Source of the DNA: Rhodopirellula sp. P2
GTDB taxonomy: Bacteria; Planctomycetota; Planctomycetia; Pirellulales; Pirellulaceae
NCBI RefSeq assembly: GCF_028768465.1
Contig: NZ_CP118225.1
Coordinates: forward strand, 682,001-746,000
Direction: 5' to 3'
Length of the DNA: 64,000 bases
Position numbers and translations under genes: made by a program. Positions 28,873 through 39,589 of the stretch are shown one piece after another. Below the pieces are notes generated by a model. The model saw only the letters and a program-made list of their open reading frames with translations. It had not been told where the DNA came from and searched no databases. Position 1 is the first letter of the stretch, and each line of letters starts with the position of its first letter.

Positions 28873-29091
28873 ATGAATGAATCACAAGCTTCCAGATTGA
28901 ACCATCCATCAGCAGAGGGTTCATCGCAGTCCGATGCGCCGCACCAGTGGAATCAGTGCTCCCCCGCGGATGCGACGCAGGGTGTTTGCCCCGTTTGTTT
29001 GGGGCGAACCCTGATCGAAATTCGCGGCAAGTTGCAGTGCGAGCGATGTCACACGATTTGCGAAACATGCTGCGAAGGCGGCCGCACTTGA
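28873..29091 (+). CDS. Small zinc-ribbon protein, function unknown
   Basis: 72 residues from ATG 28873 (an in-frame ATG at 28861 would add four). The N-terminal half is Ser/Gln/His-rich. The C-terminal half is a compact zinc ribbon, CPVCLGRTLIEIRGKLQCERC, with CETCC after it, giving the CxxC-x14-CxxC geometry of a rubredoxin-type knuckle. Such tiny ribbons are common in planctomycete genomes, often uncharacterised. It is divergent from DUF2306 across 60 bases, so the two may share a control region. Confidence 0.6.
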   Translation: MNESQASRLNHPSAEGSSQSDAPHQWNQCSPADATQGVCPVCLGRTLIEIRGKLQCERCHTICETCCEGGRT

Positions 29092-29159
29092 GGTATTGGT
29101 AAGCTGCCACGCATCCTATGGATGCCGTGCATCGTGGTCTGTTCCAACTCAATTTCAGG

Positions 29160-29225
29160 GTAGCGGAACTCGTCAAGAGTTTCGTTGGTGGCGGGGAAAC
29201 CGAAAGTCTTGACGACTTCCGCTAC
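29160..29225. repeat. Inverted repeat with 25-bp arms (dispersed GTAGCGGAA family)
   Basis: The left arm, 29160-29184, starts GTAGCGGAACTCGTCAAGAG. The right arm, 29201-29225, is its reverse complement at 23 of 25 positions, with a 16-base loop between. The same word in variant form makes another inverted pair at 32564-32588 and 32607-32631. It may also act as a transcription stop between the convergent zinc-ribbon and 29260-30600 genes. Confidence 0.75.
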
Positions 29226-29259
29226 GGCCGTAACCCTCATTCCTAGGCGTATTGGACCA

Positions 29260-30600
29260 CTAATGAGGCTGGCGAACGAAACGCCAGTTCGGAACTTCCG
29301 CGACACGCTGGGCGGGAGTGCTTTCGGCTGGCGTCGCTGCCGTTGCTTCTTCGGACGGTTGCCGGATGAAGTTCCGCGAGGAGTGTGCCGACACGGGGGA
29401 CGGCAATCGATGGCTCAACGAGTCAGTTGCCGAACGTGTTGGCCAAGACGCTGGTCCAGCTGCATCGGAGATCGGGAGCAAGTCGTCCTCATCAGGGTAA
29501 GGCGGCAGCAGTTCTTCCAGCAGCAACGAGTCCTCCGCTCCGGATTCTTCGGGCGAGGGGTCGAGCAAGTCGCTGGGACTGAGGGGCGAGTCCTCCTGCA
29601 TCTCCTTTTCGCTTGCCGAAGGCGATGGTAGCAATTGCGTCTTTTCTTTCAGCAGTTGTTCCACCTTCCGTTCGTCGAGCGAACGTCGTTGCTCGCTGCC
29701 GACAGGCGGGCCGCCAAACGTTTGCGAGGGCTCGATTTCGTCTGGCTCGATCAAGTACTTTTTGTACTTCTTTTCCAACCGTTGGTGTTCTTGGTATTCA
29801 CGAAAGCGCTGGATCTCTTCTGCCGTCAACTGTTGCTTTGGGAGAGACTCGTTTGCAGCCGGGATGTCGCTGGTCACCGCTGAGTTTTCGAGCGTTGGTT
29901 CCGGTGGTGATGTTGTCGAGGGATCCTCGCTTGCCAGGACCGAGAACCCATGGTGAGTGAACTGATCGATGTGCTGTGAGTGCAGTTGAAAACGGGGTGA
30001 GTTGGTCTCGGGATAGTGACCTTCGATCGTTTCGTGATCGAGAATTGGTTTGACGGGCTGGGCGCCGACTTCGGCCGCAGCGGCTTGGAAGCTGACCTTT
30101 CGAGCGTACTCGTCGAAGCGATCGTAGAACGTTGGACGATTCGCGGTGGGCAGCATGGTTGGACGCAACCTGCTGAAGCCATCGCGGAGTTCGCCGGAAT
30201 GCAGCGAGTTGGCTTGACACGTTCCCTGGCAACTTGGCGACTGGCACGTCTTGCACCCCATCACTTTGTCGCCCAGGTTGCCGGTGCGTGCTGGGTACGA
30301 ACGGGGCGGCAGATTGGCCATCGGTCGCATGCCGCTGCTGTGGCACGCGTGGTACCCGTCACCCCAACTGGCTCCGCAAAAGCGTCCGACCCGCTCGACC
30401 ATCTCTGGGAACCCAGCTGAGCTGGTGCCGGTCAAACCTGGGCCCGCTGACAACATGATGCCCCCCAACGCGACGGTGCAAACCCAACGACGTCGAAGCA
30501 GGCGATTCACACGACGGGCCGCGGGAGCGGTCGGGCGTGCGGCGGCGGCTTCGTGGGCGCTGGGAGCGGGCGTGTCAGTGGGTTTTGAAAACCATGTCAT
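29260..30600 (-). CDS. Secreted or membrane-anchored protein of unknown function, Cys cluster and acidic tail
   Basis: 446 residues, no family recognised. After an Ala/Arg-rich leader, a hydrophobic segment (VCTVALGGIMLSAGPGLTG, about 40-58) could be a signal anchor. A Cys-rich patch (CKTCQSPSCQGTC, about 115-127) suggests metal binding or disulfides. A charged, helix-rich middle (TAEEIQRFREYQEHQRLEKK) is followed by a Pro/Ser/Glu/Asp-rich disordered stretch. The same surface-protein style, with a short Cys motif and long disordered tail, is frequent in planctomycetes. It stands alone, convergent with the zinc-ribbon gene. Confidence 0.6.
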   Translation of the reverse strand: MTWFSKPTDTPAPSAHEAAAARPTAPAARRVNRLLRRRWVCTVALGGIMLSAGPGLTGTSSAGFPEMVERVGRFCGASWGDGYHACHSSGMRPMANLPPRSYPARTGNLGDKVMGCKTCQSPSCQGTCQANSLHSGELRDGFSRLRPTMLPTANRPTFYDRFDEYARKVSFQAAAAEVGAQPVKPILDHETIEGHYPETNSPRFQLHSQHIDQFTHHGFSVLASEDPSTTSPPEPTLENSAVTSDIPAANESLPKQQLTAEEIQRFREYQEHQRLEKKYKKYLIEPDEIEPSQTFGGPPVGSEQRRSLDERKVEQLLKEKTQLLPSPSASEKEMQEDSPLSPSDLLDPSPEESGAEDSLLLEELLPPYPDEDDLLPISDAAGPASWPTRSATDSLSHRLPSPVSAHSSRNFIRQPSEEATAATPAESTPAQRVAEVPNWRFVRQPH

Positions 30601-30990
30601 GAAACAGACTCAAGCGATGGCGGCGGGGCGAGACGCTTGGCCGCCGAAGCGAGGCCATGCGATCGCATTGAAGCGACGTCCCTCCCAACGATCGGCATGA
30701 GCCACCCGACCGCTTCATCTGCCAGAACAGTCGCAAGTGAAAATCGCAAACGCTCCGTGGGTCAGCACGGTTAGTGAATCTGCAAGGATTCTGCCAGGAA
30801 ATGCGAGGGCTGCTGGTGGAGACTGATTGGCATGACTCACCGGCGGGATCGCCGTTTCCGGGCAAACCGAGAGGCAATTGAGGCAACTTCAACTCCGGCA
30901 ATCCCGCCTTGTGTCGGCGATTGGGTGGTTGCGAATTCGCTGCCACGGCGGTCTCTCGGCAGCTTCGGCTCGGTCGGTTAATTTGGACGC
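30601..30990. other. Gene-free divergent spacer
   Basis: Some 390 bases between divergent genes (29260-30600 minus, M24 peptidase plus). No credible frame, repeat or hairpin was seen. It must carry promoters for both sides, but none could be assigned. Confidence 0.35.
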
Positions 30991-32217
30991 ATGATTCACT
31001 CTAAATTGATGGTCGCCATGAGCGACTCCGCTGACGGTTCTGTATCCAATGACGCTCGTTCAGGCGTGGGCTCCGATGGAGCCCAGGTGATGGCGGGCCT
31101 GGCCGATCGAAACGCGAATTTGTTTCGACGTTTGGGAATTGCGCTCGGTGATCCTGCTGCGTGGGTGCGTCTGCCCGACGGAAAAAACATCGGCATCGTG
31201 CGTGACTTGGAAATGGACCGAACTCGCGCCGCGGGACAATTGGATTCCGTTCACTGTCCGGCTGATTTCCCGCCTGTCTCGGGATCCGCCAGTGGCGATC
31301 GCGAAACCGCGTCCGCTCAATCCGTCGCCCGATTTCTGCAGCTTCAATCGATCGAGCAGGTCGTCGTCGATCGAGCGTTCCCGCTGATCTACGCCTGGCA
31401 CTTGGCCGACGCTGGAATCTCAATCGCCTACGACGATGACTTGGGCGTGATCGATCGCCGCGTCAAAACAGACCAAGAGATCGAGTGGCTTCGGAAAGCT
31501 CAGTCGGTCACCGAGTCGGTCATGCGGCAGATGTGTGAAATGATCGCCACCGCGGAGGTCGGTTCGGAAGGTCGATTGATGGTCGGTGGCGAACCGTTGA
31601 CCAGCGAACGAGTTCGCACGATGGCGGCGGAAGCGTTTATGAAACGCGATTACACGATGAGCCACGGTGCGATCGTTGCGACGCTGCCCGAATCAGCGGA
31701 TTGCCACCACCGAGGCGACGGCGATCTCTACACGGGACATCCAGTCATCGTCGATCTGTTTCCACGCGATGAGTCAACTCGCTACAACGGCGACTGCACG
31801 CGAACCGTGGTCAATGGAACGCCCAGCGAGACCGTTCAGAAAATGCACGCCGCCGTGGTCGCATCCAAGGAAGCGGCCGAGGCGGTCTTGTTCCCCGGAA
31901 GAACGGGCGAAGAAGTTCAACTGGCCGTTGAGAAGGTCTTGGTCAGCCACGGGTACCCGATCTCACGCGGGGAGCAGACGGACGGGCCCTCGATTCAACA
32001 CGGCACCGGTCACGGGATCGGTTTGGAAGTTCACGAGCCGATCCTGCTGGATCATGGCGGAGGTGAAATGCTCGCAGGTGAAGTTTTCACGGTCGAACCG
32101 GGGCTCTATGGCCGCCAAGATGGTGGGGTTCGCGTCGAAGACATGTTGGTCGTGACGGCGGACGGTCCTGTCAATTTGAACCAGTTGCCGATGGGGCTGG
32201 ATTGGAATCCAAAATAA
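30991..32217 (+). CDS. M24 family metallopeptidase (Xaa-Pro aminopeptidase-like)
   Basis: Dimetal peptidase of the pita-bread fold, probably removing N-terminal residues before proline. The five ligands are present in order: Asp in VIVDLFPRD, Asp in YNGDCTRTV, His in HGTGHGIGLEVHE, Glu in FTVEPGLYG and Glu in GVRVEDML. The N-terminal creatinase-like half is compact. The total length of 408 aa is normal. Three in-frame ATGs (30991, 31009, 31018) could start it; MSDSADG at 31018 is also reasonable. The downstream intergenic holds a miniature element. Confidence 0.9.
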   Translation: MIHSKLMVAMSDSADGSVSNDARSGVGSDGAQVMAGLADRNANLFRRLGIALGDPAAWVRLPDGKNIGIVRDLEMDRTRAAGQLDSVHCPADFPPVSGSASGDRETASAQSVARFLQLQSIEQVVVDRAFPLIYAWHLADAGISIAYDDDLGVIDRRVKTDQEIEWLRKAQSVTESVMRQMCEMIATAEVGSEGRLMVGGEPLTSERVRTMAAEAFMKRDYTMSHGAIVATLPESADCHHRGDGDLYTGHPVIVDLFPRDESTRYNGDCTRTVVNGTPSETVQKMHAAVVASKEAAEAVLFPGRTGEEVQLAVEKVLVSHGYPISRGEQTDGPSIQHGTGHGIGLEVHEPILLDHGGGEMLAGEVFTVEPGLYGRQDGGVRVEDMLVVTADGPVNLNQLPMGLDWNPK

Positions 32218-32244
32218 GGACCATTCCGAAACGACTTCGGGGTT

Positions 32245-32564
32245 TTAAAAAGGGCTCATCCGACGGAAGCGTGCGCGGTACCCTGACTTCAGGTTTTTGG
32301 AGGGATTTCTCCGATGCCCGAAGTTTGAACAGACCATTTCGAGGCGTTCGAATTGAGTTGCCAAATGAAGCGGAAGCAAGCTCTGCTGAGGAGCAACTTG
32401 CCAAGGAATCGCTTGGTCTCCGATGCGCCGAAGGTGCTTCGCGGCCCACCGGCATGCCGGTGGGTTGTTTTCAACACGGACGCCGTCCATCATTGAACAT
32501 TCGGACATCGGTGCATGCCTTGAAAACCTCGGGCTCACCCTTTCGTCGGATGAGCCTTAAAAAG
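32245..32564. mobile_element. MITE-like element, 304 bp, with 21-bp terminal inverted repeats and 8-bp target duplication
   Basis: Terminal inverted repeats at 32253-32273 (starting GGCTCATCCGACG) and 32536-32556 match at 19 of 21 positions. They are flanked by a perfect 8-bp direct repeat, TTAAAAAG, at 32245-32252 and 32557-32564. The interior has no transposase and no credible gene. GG-starting ends with 8-bp AT-rich duplications are seen in the ISL3 family among others (known), so mobilisation by a related transposase is an inference. The element lies between the M24 peptidase and an acyltransferase gene. Confidence 0.85.
32445..32470 (+). terminator. Perfect GC-rich palindrome followed by T-run inside the MITE-like element
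   Basis: A 20-base perfect palindrome, CCCACCGGCA joined to its own complement TGCCGGTGGG (32445-32464), is followed by TTGTTTT. This has the form of an intrinsic terminator for plus-strand transcription and could end the M24 peptidase message. It is carried inside the element. Confidence 0.55.
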
Positions 32565-32631
32565 TAGCGGAAGTCGTCCAGACTTTCGGCGATGGAGGGT
32601 GCCAATCAAAACTCTTGACGAGTTTTGCGAC
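32564..32631. repeat. Inverted repeat, GTAGCGGAA family (second locus)
   Basis: The left arm 32564-32588 (GTAGCGGAAGTCGTCCAGAC and following) and the right arm 32607-32631 are variants of the 25-bp word seen at 29160-29225; the right arm keeps AAACTCTTGACGAGTT exactly. Pairing within this locus is imperfect, but each arm matches the other locus well. The MITE-like element's right target duplication ends at its first base. Confidence 0.65.
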
Positions 32632-32751
32632 CCGAAAACTTCATTGTGACGCAGCACTCTTGCTTGGTTTTCGGGTCGCGGGATTCAGATCGGTACAGTT
32701 CGTTACGGAAGCAACGGCGCGTGCGACCCCGACATCGAGGAAACTGAAGCC

Positions 32752-34326
32752 ATGAGTGATTCAATGACTTCTGTTTCGTCCCGTCGGCATGACCTGGACG
32801 CGTTGCGAGGCATCGCGATGCTGCTGGGGATTTTCTTGCACGCGGCCATTGCCTACTCGCCCGATGCGGGGCGAGGGTGGCCGATCCAAGACTCGCAGAG
32901 CAGCGAAGTCACCTCGTTGTTCATTGCGTTGGTGCATGGTTTTCGAATGCCGTTGTTTTTCTTGCTGAGCGGCTTCTTCACGATGATGCTGTTTCGGCGC
33001 CGCGGGGTTTCGAAGCTGATCGAAAATCGCATCCTGCGAATTGCGATTCCGTTTGTGATTGGAATGTGCACGATCATTCCCGCGATGTGGATCGTTGCTG
33101 GCGACATCCAAGCCAATCCTTCGAGCATCGTGACCGCCTTCGACGAAACGGATCTGTTGACTCCCGTCGTTCAAGATGACTTGGCAGGAGTGGAGAACGC
33201 GTTGTTGGCAGGCGCCGATGTCAATCAACGATCCGAGCAAGGTGATTCACCCTTCTTGGTGGCCGCGTTCCTGGGACGCGATGACATTGCCAAGGTGCTG
33301 CTGAATCACAACGCGGATCCTGAACTGGGAAACCACAAGGGAGAGCGGCCGATCGATGTGATGCGGGCGTCCTGGGGAACGACCGAGTTTGTGGCGGGAA
33401 TGTTGCAAATCGAAGTCGATCGGGAGGACGTGGAATCCGGCCGGCAGAAAATCGCAACAATGATGGGTGTCACCCTGTCGGAACAGGTCGCCGGGGGCGA
33501 CATGACCGCCGCGAACTGGAGCGGATTGATGTTTCTGTTGTTCGAATTTCCGGTGACCGGTCACCTGTGGTTTTTATGGTTCTTGTGCTTCCTGGTGACG
33601 GGGTTTGCAATCGTCATGAGCATCACGCCGCAGACATGGCGTTCACGATGGGATGTGTCGTCCGTTGTTCGTTCACCGCGCTGTTTGTTGTGGTTGATCC
33701 CGCTGACGATGTTGCCACATTGGTTCATGCGGCACGAAGGCTTCGGGCCGGCCACATCGGTCGGTCTGCTACCGATGCCATCAGTGCTAGCCTACTACGC
33801 ATTGTTCTTTGGCTTTGGCGCGATTTACTTCGACGCCGATGATCGCGAAGGGGATCTTGGTCGCGGGTGGCAGATGAGCTTGCCGTTGTCGCTCACCATT
33901 TTGCTGGCGGTCGGATGGATGCTGCAGAGCCAAACCGAAGGCGGCGGATTGGTCGCGTCCGTCTTCCTTCAATCCGCTTATGCCTGGATCGTGTCCTTCG
34001 GCATGATGGGGATGTTTCGAACCCTGTTCGCTCATCCCAGTCGCACGCTGCGGTACCTGTCCGATTCAAGCTACTGGTTGTACCTGGCTCACCTGCCGCT
34101 GGTGATGTACCTGCAGTATTGGGTCCGCGACTGGGAGGTCCCGTTGCTGGTCAAATTCACGGTGGTGAGCGTGATTTCAAGCGTGGTGCTGTTGCTCAGC
34201 TACCAAGTCTTTGTTCGCCACACGCCAATCGGATGGCTGCTCAACGGGAAGCGAAAACCATCCGTGCCGAGCGCGGATGACGCGTCCGACACATATGTCA
34301 TTGCAGCTCAACTGGTTCGTCAGTGA
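32752..34326 (+). CDS. Membrane acyltransferase (acyltransferase 3/OpgC-like) with inserted ankyrin repeats
   Basis: Multi-pass inner-membrane O-acyltransferase that moves acyl groups onto surface or periplasmic glycans (family knowledge). The N-terminus RRHDLDALRGIAMLLGIFLH contains the family's catalytic histidine (H30). Further transmembrane segments follow at about 60-115 and from 245 to the end, with SSYWLYLAHLPLVMYLQYW near the C-terminus. Residues about 133-207 read as ankyrin repeats (DLAGVENALLAGADVNQRSE, DSPFLVAAFLGRDDIAKVLL, then NADPELGNHKGERPIDVM) between helices. This places a protein-binding module in a loop. The gene ends 7 bases inside the convergent PFK gene. Confidence 0.85.
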   Translation: MSDSMTSVSSRRHDLDALRGIAMLLGIFLHAAIAYSPDAGRGWPIQDSQSSEVTSLFIALVHGFRMPLFFLLSGFFTMMLFRRRGVSKLIENRILRIAIPFVIGMCTIIPAMWIVAGDIQANPSSIVTAFDETDLLTPVVQDDLAGVENALLAGADVNQRSEQGDSPFLVAAFLGRDDIAKVLLNHNADPELGNHKGERPIDVMRASWGTTEFVAGMLQIEVDREDVESGRQKIATMMGVTLSEQVAGGDMTAANWSGLMFLLFEFPVTGHLWFLWFLCFLVTGFAIVMSITPQTWRSRWDVSSVVRSPRCLLWLIPLTMLPHWFMRHEGFGPATSVGLLPMPSVLAYYALFFGFGAIYFDADDREGDLGRGWQMSLPLSLTILLAVGWMLQSQTEGGGLVASVFLQSAYAWIVSFGMMGMFRTLFAHPSRTLRYLSDSSYWLYLAHLPLVMYLQYWVRDWEVPLLVKFTVVSVISSVVLLLSYQVFVRHTPIGWLLNGKRKPSVPSADDASDTYVIAAQLVRQ

Positions 34327-35546
34327 GACGTGTCGAGGACTTCGCCCTTGGGTTGCCCCATTTGTGAGAGCAGGTCACCAAACCAGTCCACGTTGATGTC
34401 GAATGGTTTGCCACCGGCGATCCGTTCAAACTCAATCGCCCGAAGTTCGTTGTTTTGGTCTTCGTCTTCTCCGATCACACCACCGATGCCTTGCATGGCA
34501 CACTCAACCGCCTTCTTGGCACAGCGACCGATCAAGGCAATGTCTTCGGCATTGGCAGCGGCAGCGCGACTGAAGTAGCCGCTCTTTTGCACCAGTGTCT
34601 TCTCAGCACCCAGCATGTCAGCGAATTGCTTGCCGAACCATTTGCCGGGGTTCACGGCATCCAGTTTGTAGTGACCGAATGCATCTTTGGGAACGCTTTC
34701 GCCTCGCGATTCCATTTCCTTGACGATGGTGTCCACGCCGGCACCTTCCGAGATGAAGATATTGACGCAATCGTTTTCATCCATGATCGCGCGCAGGCGT
34801 TTGGCTTCTTCTTCGAGATCAAAGCTCATCTCGGGAACGAAGACGCCGTGCACGTCACGACGTTGTTGGCTGAGTCCCATCTCGGGCAAGAAATTCAGCG
34901 TTTGCAATCGCTCGCGATATTTCGCAGCGGTGGCGGCGGTCAGCCAACCACAGTTGCGGCCCATGACTTCGTGAATGATCAGCATGCGTGGGTTGGCACT
35001 GTGTTCCCCCACCACGTTTTCGAAGAACTTGGCACCTTCTTCGGCAGCCGTCCAAGCTCCCAGGCTTTGCTTGATCGGGATGACGTCGTTGTCGATGGTC
35101 TTGGGCAAACCAACCACGGTCAGTTCGTATTCGTGCTTGGCCAAGTAAGCGGCCAAGTCCGCGGCGGTGGTGTTGGTGTCGTCACCACCGATGGTGTGCA
35201 ACACGTCGACTTCGTCGGATTGCAATCGCTCAGCCGCCACCTGCAGTGGATCTTGGCCTTCGCTGACCAACCCGCGTTTGACGCAATCGGCGACGTTGGT
35301 CAGCTTGACACGACTGTTGCCGATGGGGCTGCCACCGTGCTGATGCAAGATCGCCGCGTTCTTTCGCGAATGATCATCGACGACGAAGCTGTCGCCGAGC
35401 AGCAGACCTTTGTAACCGGATCGATAGCAGAGGATTTCAATTTCAGGAGCCTGCTCGGTGTAGGCTTCAAGCAGGGCTCCGATGGCTGACGACAGACACG
35501 GGGCCAGGCCACCAGCGGTGAGGATTCCAACACGTTTGATTGACAT
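34320..35546 (-). CDS. 6-phosphofructokinase, probably pyrophosphate-dependent
   Basis: Phosphorylates fructose 6-phosphate in glycolysis, or reverses the reaction when PPi-linked. GILTAGGLAPCLSSAIGAL opens the chain. GGDDTNTTAADLA carries the second aspartate that replaces the glycine of ATP-type GGDGS and marks PPi-dependent enzymes (known). PKTIDNDVIPI holds the catalytic TIDND, and MGRNCGWLTAATA is the sugar-phosphate site. From ATG 35546 it has 408 aa; a start 24 bases earlier is less likely. It converges on the acyltransferase gene with a 7-base overlap. Confidence 0.9.
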   Translation of the reverse strand: MSIKRVGILTAGGLAPCLSSAIGALLEAYTEQAPEIEILCYRSGYKGLLLGDSFVVDDHSRKNAAILHQHGGSPIGNSRVKLTNVADCVKRGLVSEGQDPLQVAAERLQSDEVDVLHTIGGDDTNTTAADLAAYLAKHEYELTVVGLPKTIDNDVIPIKQSLGAWTAAEEGAKFFENVVGEHSANPRMLIIHEVMGRNCGWLTAATAAKYRERLQTLNFLPEMGLSQQRRDVHGVFVPEMSFDLEEEAKRLRAIMDENDCVNIFISEGAGVDTIVKEMESRGESVPKDAFGHYKLDAVNPGKWFGKQFADMLGAEKTLVQKSGYFSRAAAANAEDIALIGRCAKKAVECAMQGIGGVIGEDEDQNNELRAIEFERIAGGKPFDINVDWFGDLLSQMGQPKGEVLDTSH

Positions 35547-35700
35547 GGTGAGGGGGTTCCGAAAACTCAAGGGACGCGAACGCGTGAATTTTCTAAGAGC
35601 CTATCGAATCATCGGATTTTCGTCGCCCCGTCAGGAGGTGGAGACAGCTTTCCCCAGTGCAAAGTTTCAACGATTCGCAGTTCAGGGGGAATCGTGTTTA

Positions 35701-35936
35701 TTGAAAAAGTTAAATTGACAATTGTAAATTTGAAATTGATAGAACCTCCATTTGGCGAGCGGTCCGATGGATCAGCGTGGCGAAGGCTTGAAAGGCAGAC
35801 TGCTGGATTCTGCGGTCCGAATCGGAATCGTTGGTCGTGGCATTGAAGGCTAATCTTCAAAACCGGAGCAAGTGGCTGCCATCGCTGCATCTTGAGGCGA
35901 TTTTGCAATTTGCAATTGTCAATTTAACTTTTTCAA
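35701..35936. repeat. AT-rich inverted-repeat element with 30-bp arms
   Basis: The left arm 35701-35730 begins TTGAAAAAGTTAAATTGACA. The right arm 35907-35936 is its reverse complement with one mismatch (29 of 30). The 176-base interior is ordinary in composition and has no gene. No target duplication directly abutting the arms was found; ACAGCTTTC at 35644-35652 and 35943-35951 is a 9-bp direct repeat, but on the left it lies 48 bases from the arm. It sits between the PFK start and the pyruvate carboxylase stop, both on the minus strand. It is either a miniature element or a large hairpin stop. Confidence 0.75.
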
Positions 35937-35951
35937 TTGACCACAGCTTTC

Positions 35952-39464
<3,513 letters not shown>

Positions 39465-39589
39465 TGCGGGGAAGTCATAGTCGAATCGTTAATCTACACG
39501 TTTCGAAACTTCCGTTCAGCTGCCGAGATCGACTTGTTCGGCCACAAAAGCATTTGAATCTCTGGGACCGGTTTCTTCGGCGTCGTTGC

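Noticed and set aside
32202-32567. 121-codon frame spanning the MITE-like element
   Set aside because: It starts inside the M24 peptidase gene and runs through both terminal repeats; no domain or start signal.
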